64,000 bases of DNA from a bacterium (GCA_018816105.1 JAHIWE010000047.1:19581-83580); one strand, 5' to 3'. Shown: positions 28,749 through 41,571, counted from the first letter of the stretch. The notes: generated by a model from the letters alone, not told the origin. Program-made: numbers and translations.

Positions 28749-29240
28749 TTAATATAATTTCCCCATTAAATCAACATGGGTTAAATACACTCTTAAATCA
28801 AATTCTACTTGATGATAAGAGGGCATTACAAAAGTACATAAATTATAAAAGGCCTTGTTGTGTTCTCTTTCTTTAAAGTGTGCAAGTTCGTGAACAACAA
28901 TCATTTCAAGGAACTCTTCTGGCATATTTTTAAAAATTGAAGCAACTCTTATCTCATTTTTTGATTTTAGTTTTCCACCTTGTACACGTGAGACAATAGA
29001 GTGCATTCCAAGAGCATTATTTATAACATTTATTTTTCCATCATACATAACTTTTGATACTTGATATTTTTTAAAGTAATCACTTTTAAAATCCATTACA
29101 TAAGAGTATAAAGCCTTATCATTTGTATATGTATGAGCCTTTGGATATTTTGTTTTTATATATGATGATAATTTATTTTTATCAATCAAAACTTGAATTT
29201 TATCTTGTAAATCTTTTGGGTAATGGTTTAAATATTTCAT
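28749..29240 (-). CDS. YgjP/M48-type metal-dependent hydrolase
   Basis: VVHELAHFKEREHNKAFY zinc motif. Confidence 0.85.
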   Translation of the reverse strand: MKYLNHYPKDLQDKIQVLIDKNKLSSYIKTKYPKAHTYTNDKALYSYVMDFKSDYFKKYQVSKVMYDGKINVINNALGMHSIVSRVQGGKLKSKNEIRVASIFKNMPEEFLEMIVVHELAHFKEREHNKAFYNLCTFVMPSYHQVEFDLRVYLTHVDLMGKLY

Positions 29241-29298
29241 AAAGAATTATAACCTATTGTGATACAATGCACACTTATTTTTTTCTAAAGAGGTGATT

Positions 29299-29853
29299 AT
29301 GAGTATAGAACAAGAGTTAATGAATAGAAGTGAGTCTTCATGTGAGCTTTGTAAATCAACAAGTGATTTAAGTGTATATGAAGTTTCACCAAGTGATGGA
29401 AGTGCTGAACAATCAATATTATTATGTTCAACTTGTAAAGAACAATTCGAAGATGAATCAAAAATAGATGCAAACCATTGGTTTTGTCTAAATGATTCTA
29501 TGTGGAGTACCGTTCCAGCAGTTCAAGTCGCTTCATATAGAATGCTTAAAAAAATTGGAAATCAAGATGCACTTGATATGATGTATATGGAAGATGATGT
29601 AAAAGCTTGGGCTGATGCTGGGATCTCTACAATTGATAGCTCAATTGTTCATAAAGATTCAAATGGTGTTACTTTAAACGCAGGTGATACAGTAACTATC
29701 ATCAAAGATTTAGAAGTAAAAGGCGCTGGATTTACTGCAAAAAGAGGAACAGCTGTAAGAAATATTTCACTTACAGATAATCCTGAACAAATAGAAGGAC
29801 GAGTAAACGGTGTTAAAATCGTTCTTTTAACTTGTTTTCTTAAAAAGTCTTAA
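29299..29853 (+). CDS. PhnA-family zinc-ribbon protein
   Basis: CELCKSTSDLSVYEVSP; C-terminal GDTVTIIKDLEVKGAGFTAKRGTAVRNISLTDNPEQIEGRVNG; ATG at 29299 preferred over GTG 29293. Confidence 0.9.
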   Translation: MSIEQELMNRSESSCELCKSTSDLSVYEVSPSDGSAEQSILLCSTCKEQFEDESKIDANHWFCLNDSMWSTVPAVQVASYRMLKKIGNQDALDMMYMEDDVKAWADAGISTIDSSIVHKDSNGVTLNAGDTVTIIKDLEVKGAGFTAKRGTAVRNISLTDNPEQIEGRVNGVKIVLLTCFLKKS

Positions 29854-29859
29854 TTTAAT

Positions 29860-30369
29860 ATGCAACAAATATTAAATACACCTAGATTAATTTTAAGAAC
29901 TATTGAAAACAATGATTTTGAAGAAATTCATAGAAAAATATTTTCAAATTTTAATGTAGTAAAAAACACTTTTGGTTCAGAATTATTTACATTGGATGAA
30001 ACAAAAGATTTTTTAGTTAAAAATGCAAATTTTAATGGTTCTCTTGGATTATCTGTTATTATTGAAAAACAAAGTAATACTATACTTGGACTAGCAGGTG
30101 TTTTAAAGTGTAATTATATGGATGATAACGATTATGAAATAGGCTTTATTTTACAAGAGGAATCTTGGGGGAAAGGTTATGCATCAGAAATTGCTATGGC
30201 ACAAATAAATCAAGTTAAAGACGAATTAAAAAGAAATAGAGTTTTAGCTGCTAGTTCACCTATAAATAAAGCTTCGATTAAAACATTGGAATCTTTAGGA
30301 TTTACATATGAAAAAAACCTCGAAACTTCAAGAGGTGAGAGACTTATTTATGTGATGGAATTAAAATAA
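29860..30369 (+). CDS. GNAT family N-acetyltransferase (RimJ/RimL-like)
   Basis: TPRLILRTIENNDFEEI; GYASEIAMAQ; ASIKTLESLGF. Confidence 0.9.
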   Translation: MQQILNTPRLILRTIENNDFEEIHRKIFSNFNVVKNTFGSELFTLDETKDFLVKNANFNGSLGLSVIIEKQSNTILGLAGVLKCNYMDDNDYEIGFILQEESWGKGYASEIAMAQINQVKDELKRNRVLAASSPINKASIKTLESLGFTYEKNLETSRGERLIYVMELK

Positions 30370-30376
30370 AAGAGGA

Positions 30377-32389
30377 TTAGATCTCCTCTTTTATCTTCTC
30401 TAAATCTTTTATTTTCTCTAAATATTGCTCTTTTTTCAATGTTACAAAATTCATTCTATCTTCGTTTATTTCTAAGTATTGTTCTTTTGAGTATTTTACG
30501 ATTTTAAATAAATAATTTCTTTTTGATGTTAAGAAATCTTCGATTTTTTCAAACCCAAAATTTGCTTTTAATTTTGCAACAATTTCATCTTCTCTTGGAT
30601 GAGAAATAGAGAATCTTGATGGTTCTTTTTTATATAGCTCTTCTGATTCTAAAATTTGTTGTTCAAAGTGCGCAATAGTTGCTTGTGTAGTTTGGATATA
30701 GCTATATGATAAAGCTCCATTAAAATATGCGAATTTTTTTCTAAGAGCTGATATGTTTTCTAAAATAGCTGTGTTATAACTATTTAAAACATTTTCATAA
30801 ACTTTTGCTGCAAAGTGTCTTGTACTTGAGAACTCTAAATCAGATGCAATTTCTCTATGTTTTCTAATAAGTTCATATGGTTCTTGCCATTTATTTACTT
30901 CATTTTTTATATGTTTATATACATCTCTAAATGATTCATCTGTGTTAAGTTCTATATTTTTAAGAAGCTTGATTGATCTTTTAAACATTTTATCAATAGT
31001 TTGATCATCGTAAAATAAACCTTTGTATACTGCGTCTGAGTCTATCCAGAATGTTTCATATTCAAATTTCTCAATTTTACCACCTAAAAATCCTTTTGAT
31101 TCTTCAAATCTAAAAGCAGATCTCTTTTTAATATTTTTAAATGTCTCGTGGGCAATTTTTTCCATGATTGTTTCTAAAGAATTATAGATATTAAATAGCT
31201 CTTTTGAGTATCTTTTATGAATATTTTCAAACAATTCTAATACATTTTTTTCACTAGCTTTTAAAATCTCAATTAATCCATCATAGATTTTTGTAATTGT
31301 TTCATACTCTTTGATTAAAATATCACAAATACCTTTTAAATCTTTTTTAATAGCAAATTCTTTTGATTCGGCTGCTTGTGGTCGAATAGTATTATTTATA
31401 AATTCTAAAACCTCTTGAATATTTGATTCTTTTAATAATTTATCATTATTTGATGTATCTATGTTATTAATTTCATCTAAATCTCTATAGTAGTCATCAA
31501 GATTTTTTGCAATTGATGCGATATTACCACTTAGTGAATTTCTAATACTTTCCATAAGTTTGTCTTGTTTGTCTTGAATTAAAACATCAACTTGATGTGC
31601 TCTTGATTCAAGTGCCATTTTTGCAGAAATAGGAGTTACTTGAGCAAAATACTTTCCAAATTTTTCACTTACATATTTTGTAGTTGTTTCAACTTGGTCT
31701 GGTGTTAATTTATCTTTTTGATTTAATACACATAAAGATTTATTTTTAAAGTGTTGCATATACTCTTCTAAAACTTCAGCCTCAGAAAGTTTTCCTGCAT
31801 TATCAATAAGTGTTAACCAAATAATTCCACCCACATCTCTTAGAACTTTTCTTGTAGTATCCGTATCGCTTTGAGATTGAGAGTTTAATCCTGGAGTATC
31901 CACAAATGAGATATCTTTTAAAATATCCATTGGAGCATAAAGTGTAAGATATTTTATATCTTTCATTTCATGTTCTCTTTGATCTGTAAAATCTGCAATT
32001 GATTCAATTGGCGCGTACTCTTGTGCACCTGAGTAATAAGTGATTTTTAGTTTATACTCTTCACCATAGTTAATAAAATTAACTTTAGAAGTAACTGGAG
32101 TAATTCCTGTTGGTAAGATATTTCTAGCAAGTAATGCATTTAGAAAGGTTGATTTTCCAGATGAAAATTGCCCTGTAATTGCAACTTCCATAGGATATCT
32201 TGCACGCCTGATTTGTTTATTTAAAATACCGACAAGTTGATTTGATGGACAGAATTTTTCATCAAGTAATTTAGCTTGAATTTTTTTGATATCTCCTACT
32301 AAACCTTCTTCATAAACAACTTCTTGAATATTATAAGTATCTTTATACTCAGTAACAAAACTTTTTAGGATATTGAAATTTGCACTCAT
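30377..32389 (-). CDS. bacterial dynamin-like GTPase (second of pair)
   Basis: GQFSSGKSTFLNALL P-loop; FVDTPGLNS; NQKDKL. Confidence 0.92.
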   Translation of the reverse strand: MSANFNILKSFVTEYKDTYNIQEVVYEEGLVGDIKKIQAKLLDEKFCPSNQLVGILNKQIRRARYPMEVAITGQFSSGKSTFLNALLARNILPTGITPVTSKVNFINYGEEYKLKITYYSGAQEYAPIESIADFTDQREHEMKDIKYLTLYAPMDILKDISFVDTPGLNSQSQSDTDTTRKVLRDVGGIIWLTLIDNAGKLSEAEVLEEYMQHFKNKSLCVLNQKDKLTPDQVETTTKYVSEKFGKYFAQVTPISAKMALESRAHQVDVLIQDKQDKLMESIRNSLSGNIASIAKNLDDYYRDLDEINNIDTSNNDKLLKESNIQEVLEFINNTIRPQAAESKEFAIKKDLKGICDILIKEYETITKIYDGLIEILKASEKNVLELFENIHKRYSKELFNIYNSLETIMEKIAHETFKNIKKRSAFRFEESKGFLGGKIEKFEYETFWIDSDAVYKGLFYDDQTIDKMFKRSIKLLKNIELNTDESFRDVYKHIKNEVNKWQEPYELIRKHREIASDLEFSSTRHFAAKVYENVLNSYNTAILENISALRKKFAYFNGALSYSYIQTTQATIAHFEQQILESEELYKKEPSRFSISHPREDEIVAKLKANFGFEKIEDFLTSKRNYLFKIVKYSKEQYLEINEDRMNFVTLKKEQYLEKIKDLEKIKEEI

Positions 32390-34779
32390 TAGTTTAATCC
32401 TTTTATCGTTTTAGCAACATTTTCTAGTTTTTTGATATTTTTATGAATATCAATAGATAATTGAGCTTTATTTTTATCATTTTCTTCAAATGAATTTATC
32501 TGCTTTTGAAGCATCTCTTCATCATTTTTTAGTTTTTGTTCAAATGTTTTTAATGGTGCATTTAGCGTTGAAAAGAAAGATTCAATTAATAAACTACTTA
32601 CTTTTTTTGCTTTTGCTTTAATATCTGCTTCAATTGATGTGAATTGATTTTTTATAAGTAGTTCAATTTCCCTATCTAGTTCATTCATTTTACTTTCTTT
32701 AGATTTTGAAACTACATCTATAACTTGTAATATTAAAACTTCATTATTTGAAGTTAAAAATCCTGATTTAAAGTCATCTTGGAAGAATCCTCTTGCATCA
32801 AAGTTCTCATTTTTATGGCCTATTGTAAATCCCATATCATGATATTTTTGCTCACATTGTTCACCAATTGTTTGTGATTTTTTAATAAACTTATATCTAT
32901 AATCTCTAATAACATCAATAATTCCATCTTTGATAGCGGTTTCAACGATAACCTTGATTCTTGAGTTTTCGGGTCTTTTTTTAGTTTTCTCAAAAGAGTA
33001 TCTAACATCACTTACAACTCTTTGTTTAATAACAGTTTGAAGCTCTAGTAATTCGCTTTGTACAAATGTTTCAAGAGAAGTAATATACTCTTTAGCATCA
33101 TTTTTATAATAGTTTATATCTTCATTCATTGCTTGAAAGATTCTAGTATTTACAACTTTTTTCTTATTAAACTCTTCAAGTTCTTTTTCTAACTCATCTT
33201 TTGATTTTGATAGTAGTATTAACTCATAGTTGTAAAAAGAGTTTTGTTTTTCTATAATTTTTTGTAATTGATTTTTTGAAGATTGAATTACAAGTTCACC
33301 TTTTTGAGAGTTTGAACCAAACAGTGTTTCATTTAAATATTTTTCAATTTCTAAAATACCTGTATCTTCAATACTATATCCAGCATCTATAGCTTCTTGC
33401 TCTCTTCCTGTTCTATGTAATAGTGCCATTTTCCCAGAAATTGGAATAAACTTAATTGTTTTTAAAATATAATCAAGTTGAGAATCTTTATTTTGTGCTT
33501 TTAATTGTCGCTCAATTGATGATTTAGTGTATTTAATAACTTCATCTAATTGTTCTTTTGAAACTGTATCAGCACGTGTTATAACAATTAAAAGTTTTGA
33601 AATATTTTGGTAGAGTAGGGCATCAATTATAAACTCAACATCTTTAAGTGTTGCACTTTGAGATACATTCATTAAGTGTAACATCATATCACAAGCAGAG
33701 ATATACTCTTTTGTAATCTCTTCTCTTTGAATAACAGGGTCATCAAGCCCTGGAGTATCTACTATTTCAATACCATCAGATAAAAAGTCAAGTTTAGAAC
33801 CTAATTCCACATATTTTACTAAGTTACATTTTTTACCACTTGCTTCTGCTGATGTATAAGATGATAAGTCATTTATATCAACTTGGTCAAATCGTGAAAC
33901 AGGTTTAATATAATTTTTTAATTCATCACCAAAGATTCTATTTGTTTCATTTACAAAATCTCTCATTGATTCTAATTGTTCAGCTGATTTTAAAATTCTA
34001 TCCCACTCTTGTTGATTCCAATAAAAAACTTTCGCATTATCAGTTGGATTATGTTTTACAATTGTTAAGTTAGCAGTTTCAGGAACAACAGCACTTCCTA
34101 GAATTTCTCTTCCCATTAAGGCATTTAACATAGTAGACTTACCAGCATTCATAACACCTGTAATTCCAATAGAGAATTTTTGATTATTTAAGTAAGTGCT
34201 TGTGTTGTTTAACTCATCTAAAATTTCTTGATTATTTAAATCATTTTTTAGTTCAGCAATTAATTGCTCAACTGTAGTTTTTAGCTCTTTAAATGAAGAT
34301 TTGTTTGTATCTTCATCTTTAATTTCATCAGAAATTTTAGTTTCAACTTCAACCAAATCAAGCTCTTTATAATCAAATAAAGAGATTAATTTTGTGTAGT
34401 TTTCACTATTTAAAATACTTTCATCTTTTAAATACTCAAAAGATGAGTGTAGAACTGAAATATTTTGTTTTGATCTGTTTGATAAAATAGCTTCAACAAT
34501 GTTATGTTGTAAGTGATTTAATTCATTATTATTAGAAGGACTTTTTACATTTATTTGTTGACATAGAGTTTTAAATGACGTTAATGCCAAATATTTGTCA
34601 TAGTTTTTTCTTGTAGCACTAATAATTAAAGCAAAGATAGTAAATATCTCTTCGTTAATTTTAGTTTCAATTGGCTCTACATCTAAATTCTGCTCGAAAG
34701 TTATACCGTGATACAGTAAAAAATAATCATTTGCTAAACTCATTTTAAATCTCCTAAAATGTAAAAAGTTAAATATCAC
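32389..34779 (-). CDS. bacterial dynamin-like GTPase (first of pair)
   Basis: GVMNAGKSTMLNALMG P-loop; EIVDTPGLDDP; TRAD; overlaps the next gene at position 32389. Confidence 0.92.
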   Translation of the reverse strand: MIFNFLHFRRFKMSLANDYFLLYHGITFEQNLDVEPIETKINEEIFTIFALIISATRKNYDKYLALTSFKTLCQQINVKSPSNNNELNHLQHNIVEAILSNRSKQNISVLHSSFEYLKDESILNSENYTKLISLFDYKELDLVEVETKISDEIKDEDTNKSSFKELKTTVEQLIAELKNDLNNQEILDELNNTSTYLNNQKFSIGITGVMNAGKSTMLNALMGREILGSAVVPETANLTIVKHNPTDNAKVFYWNQQEWDRILKSAEQLESMRDFVNETNRIFGDELKNYIKPVSRFDQVDINDLSSYTSAEASGKKCNLVKYVELGSKLDFLSDGIEIVDTPGLDDPVIQREEITKEYISACDMMLHLMNVSQSATLKDVEFIIDALLYQNISKLLIVITRADTVSKEQLDEVIKYTKSSIERQLKAQNKDSQLDYILKTIKFIPISGKMALLHRTGREQEAIDAGYSIEDTGILEIEKYLNETLFGSNSQKGELVIQSSKNQLQKIIEKQNSFYNYELILLSKSKDELEKELEEFNKKKVVNTRIFQAMNEDINYYKNDAKEYITSLETFVQSELLELQTVIKQRVVSDVRYSFEKTKKRPENSRIKVIVETAIKDGIIDVIRDYRYKFIKKSQTIGEQCEQKYHDMGFTIGHKNENFDARGFFQDDFKSGFLTSNNEVLILQVIDVVSKSKESKMNELDREIELLIKNQFTSIEADIKAKAKKVSSLLIESFFSTLNAPLKTFEQKLKNDEEMLQKQINSFEENDKNKAQLSIDIHKNIKKLENVAKTIKGLN

Positions 34780-34832
34780 TAATGATACTTAACTTTTTAT
34801 ATTTTTATTAACGAAGGAATTGAATCCTTCGT
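34763..34832 (-). terminator. two hairpins between frdB and the dynamin genes
   Basis: ACGAAGGA-TTCAAT-TCCTTCGT (34811-34832) then AAAAAGTTAA...TTAACTTTTT (34763-34798) on the minus strand. Confidence 0.65.
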
Positions 34833-34837
34833 AATAA

Positions 34838-35569
34838 TTATCTAAGTGATACTAACTTTCTTCTTAAGTAAGCAATTTTATTTTGTAATGGTAAGTGTTT
34901 TGGACAATGGTCTTCACATGCCATTAAAGACATACAACCAAAGATTCCATCATCATCACCGATTAATTCATAAAAGTCTTCAGCAGTTCTGTTATCATGA
35001 GGATCTACTTCAAATCTAGCAACTCTGTTTAGTCCAACAGGCCCTACGAAATTAGGTCTCATTAATGCAGTTCCACAAGAAGCAACACAAATACCACATT
35101 CAATACATCTGTCTAATTCAAAAGTTTGATCAGCAATATCTGGATCAATTTTTTCTTCAAGTTTTGTAATATCATGTACTTCATTTGTATGAACCCATGA
35201 CTCAACTCTTTTAGACATTGCATCCATCCATTTACCAGTATTTACAGATAAATCTTTGATTAATTCAAATGCAGGCATAGGCATTAATTGTAACTTACCA
35301 GTTGGGTAATTAGCAATTAATGTTCTACAAGCAAGTGTTGGTTTACCATTTACAACCATACCACAAGAACCACAAATTCCCGCTCGACACACGAAGTCAA
35401 AAGATAAATCTGCATCCATAGTTTCTCTAATTTTCATTAAAGCAATGAAAAGAGTCATACCTGGAGTCTCTTCTAAATGGAAATCCACGAAATGAGGTTT
35501 TGAAACCTTAGATCTTGGATTGAATTTTAAAACTGATATAGTAATATCTCTACCTTTTTCAATACTCAT
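34838..35569 (-). CDS. frdB: fumarate reductase iron-sulfur subunit
   Basis: [43 protein letters not shown]. Confidence 0.95.
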   Translation of the reverse strand: MSIEKGRDITISVLKFNPRSKVSKPHFVDFHLEETPGMTLFIALMKIRETMDADLSFDFVCRAGICGSCGMVVNGKPTLACRTLIANYPTGKLQLMPMPAFELIKDLSVNTGKWMDAMSKRVESWVHTNEVHDITKLEEKIDPDIADQTFELDRCIECGICVASCGTALMRPNFVGPVGLNRVARFEVDPHDNRTAEDFYELIGDDDGIFGCMSLMACEDHCPKHLPLQNKIAYLRRKLVSLR

Positions 35570-37554
35570 TATAAATCTCCTGCTCTTTCATTTTTCTCTC
35601 TATAGTTCATTGGTAAGTCAAATGGTAATAATGCATGTTGGATTTCATGTCTATCTTTACCTTCCGCTTGCATTTTTTCTACAATTTCATCAACTTGTGC
35701 TTGTCTTTTTTCTGATAGTTCATTTTCTATAATCATACCTTTAGCACCATAACCTCTAAATGCTGGAGGCATTTCCATAGTCATAATATCTAATGCTTCA
35801 TAAGAAATTGTAGGTAAAGTATCAGATTCATTTGGCCAAGAAGTTAATGTTCTATTTAACCAGTTTGCATCATCTCTTTTTAAGAAGTCTTCTCTATAGT
35901 GAGCACCTCTTGATTCAGTTCTTTCCAATGCACCTTTAGCAACACAAAGTGCTATTTTTAACATTCTTGGAACTCTATATCCTTCTTCTAATTCTGGATT
36001 TCCAGCTCTTTCTTTAGATTTAACATTGATTTGTTTAGTTTTTCTTAATAAATCTTCTAACTCTTCAACTGCTGCTTTTAAATTAACACCATCTCTAAAG
36101 ATTCCAACTTTTTCATCCATTAACATTTGCATTCTGTTTTTGATTTTGAAAATATCTTCAGTACCTTCATAAGCTAAGATCTCATTTAAATAAGTATCTT
36201 GTTTATCTAAAAATCTTTGAACTGTTGAAGTAGGAATTGTCACATCATTTGATAAACAATAATCAGCAAAATAATTACCAATAATCATACCAGCAACAAC
36301 TGTTTCAGAAACTGAGTTTCCTCCAAGTCTATTAAATCCGTGCATATCCCAACAAGAAGCTTCTCCACATGCGAATAAACCATTTAAAGTTTGTGATTCA
36401 CCTGTTGGTTTAGTTCTGATTCCACCCATAGAGTAGTGTTGCATTGGTAAAACTGGAGCCCATCCTTTTTTACCTTCATCAGCAGGATCAATACCGTTGA
36501 AAATTTGACAAATTTCTTGAACGTCTCTTAAGTTCTTTTCAATATGCTCTCTACCTAAGATTGAAATATCTAACCATACGTGGTATCCATAAGGTGAAGG
36601 AACACCTTTTCCATTTCTGATATGTTCAATCATTCTTCTTGAAACAACGTCTCTTGAAGCTAGTTCTTTTTTCTCTGGCTCGTAATCTGGCATAAATCTA
36701 TGACCATCAACGTCTCTTAAAATTCCACCATCTCCTCTACAACCTTCAGTTAATAAAATTCCTGATGGTACGATTGGTGTTGGGTGAAATTGAACAGCTT
36801 CCATGTTTCCTAAAGTAGCGATTCCAGTTTCAAGAGCAATAGCAGCTCCTATACCTTCACAAATTACAGCATTTGTAGTTTGTTTAAATACTCTTCCATA
36901 TCCACCAGTAGCAATACATGTACCTTTTGCAACATAAGCTTCTAATTCACCTGTAATTAAATCTCTTACGATTGCTCCATAACATCTACCATCTTCATGG
37001 ATAATTGAAAGTGCTTCTTTTCTATCTCTAATATCAACATTGTTTCTTAAAGCTTCATTAGCAACACCAAATAACATAGTATGTCCAGTTGCATCAGCTG
37101 TATAACAAGTTCTCCATTTTTTAGTTCCACCAAAGTCTCTTGATGTAATTAATCCATGTCTATCTGCATCTTCAGTAATAGTTGTTTTTTTAGCATTAAT
37201 AACAGCTTCTCTTGCACCTTCTCTAACTCTAGTCCAAGGCACACCCCAACCAGCTAATTCTCTAATAGCTTTTGGTGCTGTGTGTACGAACATTCTAGCA
37301 ACTACTTGATCACATCCCCAGTCAGAACCTTTTACAGTATCTGCAAAGTGTAAATCTTCATTATCACCATCTGACATTTTAGAGTTACCTAAAGATGCTT
37401 GCATTCCACCTTGCGCAGCAGCAGAGTGTGATCTTTTAACAGGAACTAAAGATAAAACGATTGTACTTAAACCTTTTTTTTGTGCAGCAACAGCAGCTCT
37501 TAAACCTGCAAGTCCACCACCAATAACTAATGCATCACAGTAATTAATTTTCAT
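35569..37554 (-). CDS. frdA: fumarate reductase flavoprotein subunit
   Basis: [40 protein letters not shown]. Confidence 0.95.
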   Translation of the reverse strand: MKINYCDALVIGGGLAGLRAAVAAQKKGLSTIVLSLVPVKRSHSAAAQGGMQASLGNSKMSDGDNEDLHFADTVKGSDWGCDQVVARMFVHTAPKAIRELAGWGVPWTRVREGAREAVINAKKTTITEDADRHGLITSRDFGGTKKWRTCYTADATGHTMLFGVANEALRNNVDIRDRKEALSIIHEDGRCYGAIVRDLITGELEAYVAKGTCIATGGYGRVFKQTTNAVICEGIGAAIALETGIATLGNMEAVQFHPTPIVPSGILLTEGCRGDGGILRDVDGHRFMPDYEPEKKELASRDVVSRRMIEHIRNGKGVPSPYGYHVWLDISILGREHIEKNLRDVQEICQIFNGIDPADEGKKGWAPVLPMQHYSMGGIRTKPTGESQTLNGLFACGEASCWDMHGFNRLGGNSVSETVVAGMIIGNYFADYCLSNDVTIPTSTVQRFLDKQDTYLNEILAYEGTEDIFKIKNRMQMLMDEKVGIFRDGVNLKAAVEELEDLLRKTKQINVKSKERAGNPELEEGYRVPRMLKIALCVAKGALERTESRGAHYREDFLKRDDANWLNRTLTSWPNESDTLPTISYEALDIMTMEMPPAFRGYGAKGMIIENELSEKRQAQVDEIVEKMQAEGKDRHEIQHALLPFDLPMNYREKNERAGDL

Positions 37555-38354
37555 TATGCAATTCCCCCAACACTTTTATTTGTAATATTAAATTCCATTA
37601 CTTTTGCAGTTGGAGTATATTTTTGACCAACTGTTCCATTTGCAGCATTTTCCATACCAATTTTCATATAAGCTGCAAGTGATGCAAAACCTAATACTAA
37701 GAAGAATACAGTTAATCCCCATTTTACTTTTTTAAGTGCTTTTCTACTTTCTTTTGGATTTGCTCCATCGAACCATCCCCATTTAACACATAATCTATAA
37801 AGACCAATTGTTCCATGGAATTCAACTGCTAATAATAAGAAAATGTATAAAGGCCACATCCACTCAGACCAAATTCTATCAGCACTTTCGTAAGGACCGA
37901 TATCTGCAGAGTTTGTCATAATAATATATAAGTGAACAGAACCTAAGAAGAACATTGCAAAACCTGTAAAGGCTTGAATAAACCATAGTTTTGTATCATC
38001 ATGATTCATACTTTTTGAGTGTGCTTTCATAACTTGATATTGTTTAAAATTACCAGGTAATTTTCTCATACCAAGTGCCGCATGTACAATAAATACTGTA
38101 AAAATAATAGCTGCTGCTATTGTAACTAGTATTGGATTACCACCCTCGAATATAAAACTTCCTTCTAAAAGTTTTGTAACCGTGTACATAAAATCTTTTG
38201 ATATTAATATCGATGATACTAATAACATGTGTGCCCACATAAATAAAGCTAAGAAACCACCAGTAAAACTTTGCATAAAATCAAGTTTTGCAGGCAATCT
38301 ACTCTTCTTTCCTTCAACTGTTTTTCCTAAATAACCTTCTATTAGGTCACTCAT
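37554..38354 (-). CDS. frdC: fumarate reductase cytochrome b subunit
   Basis: Wolinella-type diheme cytochrome b topology; first gene of frdCAB. Confidence 0.93.
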   Translation of the reverse strand: MSDLIEGYLGKTVEGKKSRLPAKLDFMQSFTGGFLALFMWAHMLLVSSILISKDFMYTVTKLLEGSFIFEGGNPILVTIAAAIIFTVFIVHAALGMRKLPGNFKQYQVMKAHSKSMNHDDTKLWFIQAFTGFAMFFLGSVHLYIIMTNSADIGPYESADRIWSEWMWPLYIFLLLAVEFHGTIGLYRLCVKWGWFDGANPKESRKALKKVKWGLTVFFLVLGFASLAAYMKIGMENAANGTVGQKYTPTAKVMEFNITNKSVGGIA

Positions 38355-38472
38355 TTGCTATCCTTTCTGCGATTTAGATTTTTTTGAATAATAGCGTAAT
38401 AATAGCTTAAAAGTACTTCAAAGTGGTTTATTTTTTTAAGAAAAAAAAGATAGATTTTTTTATAATTTTAGT

Positions 38473-38506
38473 GTAAGAAAGCCCATTTTTAGGACTTTCT
38501 TCTTAT
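38473..38506. terminator. imperfect terminator-like hairpin at end of nuo operon
   Basis: AGAAAGCCC-ATTTTTA-GGACTTTCT region. Confidence 0.5.
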
Positions 38507-38565
38507 ATTGAATAGTTTGAATTATTTAATAAAATATGATCGTAAATGTTACTTATTAACACAGT

Positions 38566-40086
38566 CTATTTTATAAATAATGATTGAACTGCTACTTGTG
38601 TTAAATTAATTATTGCATCGATATTCATAGAAGGAATAAAAAATACAATAGCTGAACCAATTCCACCTAATACAGTTAATATTGCAACAAAGGCAATAGC
38701 GTATGTTGAAACTCTTTTATCATTGAATCCTTCAATACTACAAGTTAATGGAGCAGGGTAAAAATACATAACTGCAATTAATTTAAAATAATAATAAACA
38801 GATACGATTGTTGCAAAAATTGCAACGATTGTTAATCCTGTATATCCAGCGTTTATAGCCTCTGTAAATACATAAAATTTACCAATAAATCCTATTGTTG
38901 AAGGGATTCCCGCAAGTGAAAATAAGAATATTGTCATCATTGCTGCTAAAAATGGTCTTTCATGTGCTAAACCTTTAAAGTCATCATATGTAACTCTTAC
39001 ATTTGTTTCAGACATTATATGTGAAGCCAAACCAAAAGTTCCAAGTGCTGATAATAAATAAGCAATTAAATAAAACATTGTTGCGTATGCAGAATCAATA
39101 TTTATAATTTGTCCATCTTTATATCCAAGTGCGATAAATGCTAAAAGTAAATATCCTGTATGAACAATTGAAGATGCTGCTAACATTCTTTTTACAATTT
39201 GTTGAGTAATTGCAAGCCACGTTCCAAATACTAATGTAAGAACAATAATAACAGCAATAATACTATCCCAAAAATCAATAATTGGAGCAAAATAAGCTAA
39301 TATTGCTCTTAGGAAAAATGAGAAAATTGCAATTTTAAATGTTGATGCCATATACGCTGTGATAACCATCGGCGCACCTCTATAAACATCAAGAACCCAA
39401 GATTGAAATGGAAATGCCGCAACTTTAAATAAAAATGTAAATAAAATCAGAGTTAATCCAATATAAACTAAAATCATATCATCAGAACTAGCAGTTAAAA
39501 TAAATGCTGAGATATCAGCTAAATTTGTACTTTGCGTAGCACCATAAACTAAAACAACACCTAAAAGATAAAATGCTCCAATAAATGATCCAAGAACTAA
39601 GTATTTAAAAATAGCCTCAACTCTTTTTGAATCTTCAGTATTATATCCAACCATAATATAAACAGAAAATGATGCAATTTCAAGGGCGATATATGCTGTT
39701 ACTAACTCATTTGCATGAGCTAAAACCATCATACCAAACAGTGCAAATAATAAAATTGAGAAAAACTCACCTTTAAAATATGATCTATGTTGGAAGTAGT
39801 GCTCACCAATTAGAAGTGTAAGTAAAGTTCCTGCAATTAGTAATATATTAAAGAAATTTGAAAATGTATCAAATGTTAAAACATTACTTAAAAAATGTTC
39901 ATATGGCTGAACTGAATATGAATTACCAACATCACTTAATGTAAATCCCAGTGCAATTAGTAAAAATAGTGATGATACTACAATGAAGTTTTTTACAGTA
40001 AATTTTTCATACATACTCATAAACATAAGTACTAAAGCACCTATTAAAACTGTTAGTGCAGGGATTAAATATAAAAATTGACTCAT
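38566..40086 (-). CDS. nuoN: NADH-quinone oxidoreductase subunit N
   Basis: multi-TM antiporter-like protein, operon position. Confidence 0.95.
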   Translation of the reverse strand: MSQFLYLIPALTVLIGALVLMFMSMYEKFTVKNFIVVSSLFLLIALGFTLSDVGNSYSVQPYEHFLSNVLTFDTFSNFFNILLIAGTLLTLLIGEHYFQHRSYFKGEFFSILLFALFGMMVLAHANELVTAYIALEIASFSVYIMVGYNTEDSKRVEAIFKYLVLGSFIGAFYLLGVVLVYGATQSTNLADISAFILTASSDDMILVYIGLTLILFTFLFKVAAFPFQSWVLDVYRGAPMVITAYMASTFKIAIFSFFLRAILAYFAPIIDFWDSIIAVIIVLTLVFGTWLAITQQIVKRMLAASSIVHTGYLLLAFIALGYKDGQIINIDSAYATMFYLIAYLLSALGTFGLASHIMSETNVRVTYDDFKGLAHERPFLAAMMTIFLFSLAGIPSTIGFIGKFYVFTEAINAGYTGLTIVAIFATIVSVYYYFKLIAVMYFYPAPLTCSIEGFNDKRVSTYAIAFVAILTVLGGIGSAIVFFIPSMNIDAIINLTQVAVQSLFIK

Positions 40087-41570
40087 TTTGAAGCTCCAAT
40101 ATGTAAAATATCATTTAGATAGTGAGTTACTGTTGGTTCAAATTTATTTATAAATATCTCAGGATAAAGTCCCATTAAAAATACTAAAATAACCCAAGGA
40201 ATTAAACCAATAATTTCTTTAACTTTTAAATCTCTCATTGTTAATTCAGGTGCACCTTCTGGTCTATCTTGAAGTATCGCTCTTTGAAACATCCATAACA
40301 TGTAAGCAGCTCCAATAATAACTGTAAGTGCTCCAATATATCCCAATGTATGATTAAATTCATAAATACCAAATATAATTAAAAGTTCAGATACAAATCC
40401 ATTAGTTCCTGGAAGTCCTACGTTTGCAAATAACATAATTGCAAAGATAAAAGTAAAAATAGGTGCTTTTTTTGCAATTCCACCTAAGTCTTTGATTGTT
40501 TTAAATCCTGTTTGTTCTTGCATTAAACCAACAAGTAAAAATAGTGCTCCTGTTGCAATTGCGTGGGCAATTATTAAATATAAAGCTCCATTTATTCCAT
40601 AAGAGTTTAATGAAAAAATACCAGCAGAAATAAAACTTAAATGTGATGCTGATGAGTATGCAAACATTCTTTTAATATCATCTTGCATAAGTGCTGCTAT
40701 TCCAAAATAGATTAAACCAAATAATCCAATAGCTACAAACCAAGTTGAAAATTCAACATAAATTTCTGGAAAAATCGGAATCATAAATCTAACTATTGCA
40801 TAAACTCCAAGTTTTGCCATTATAGAAGATAATAAGAAAACTGCACCTGTTGGAGCATTTTTATATGTTTCCATAATCCAAGTATGAAGAGGGAAAATAG
40901 GAATTTTAATTGCAAATGCAGTAAGAAATGCTAAGAATAACCAAACTCTAGTATCATAAGGAATAGTAGTTATTTGCATTAACTTATCATAAGCAAATGA
41001 CCAAACACCAAACTCATTATGATAAGCAACACCTAAATATAATATTGCAATAAACATAAGTAGTGATCCAACCATTGTATAAACAGTTACTTTAATAGTT
41101 GTAAATACTTTATTCCCAAATCCATATAAACCAATTAATAAAAATACAGGTAGAAGCATAACTTCCCAAAAGAAATAAAACAGTACAACATCAAGTGAAA
41201 GTAAAGTTCCTGTAACTCCTGTTTGAACTAAAAGCATATTTATCCAATAACCTTTAGTTTTACCTTCCCATAATAATAAATAAGAAGTAGGAATTAAAAT
41301 AGCAATCATTAATAAAATTGTTAATGAAAAACCATCTAATCCAACATAATAATTAATACCATAAGTTTCAATCCATGGAACATTTGTAACAAACTGCATT
41401 CCTGCACTTGGAACAAATTCTATATAGATTTTTAACACCATAGCTAGAATAACAGTAGTAGTTAAAAAGGCTATATTTCTAATTGTATTAACATCCCTTG
41501 TTGTTATCATTAATCCAAATGCAACAACAGCAGGTAAAAATATAATAAACGAAAGTATATCTGAACTCAT
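40083..41570 (-). CDS. nuoM: NADH-quinone oxidoreductase subunit M
   Basis: [34 protein letters not shown] motif. Confidence 0.95.
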   Translation of the reverse strand: MSSDILSFIIFLPAVVAFGLMITTRDVNTIRNIAFLTTTVILAMVLKIYIEFVPSAGMQFVTNVPWIETYGINYYVGLDGFSLTILLMIAILIPTSYLLLWEGKTKGYWINMLLVQTGVTGTLLSLDVVLFYFFWEVMLLPVFLLIGLYGFGNKVFTTIKVTVYTMVGSLLMFIAILYLGVAYHNEFGVWSFAYDKLMQITTIPYDTRVWLFLAFLTAFAIKIPIFPLHTWIMETYKNAPTGAVFLLSSIMAKLGVYAIVRFMIPIFPEIYVEFSTWFVAIGLFGLIYFGIAALMQDDIKRMFAYSSASHLSFISAGIFSLNSYGINGALYLIIAHAIATGALFLLVGLMQEQTGFKTIKDLGGIAKKAPIFTFIFAIMLFANVGLPGTNGFVSELLIIFGIYEFNHTLGYIGALTVIIGAAYMLWMFQRAILQDRPEGAPELTMRDLKVKEIIGLIPWVILVFLMGLYPEIFINKFEPTVTHYLNDILHIGASK

Positions 41571-41571
41571 A

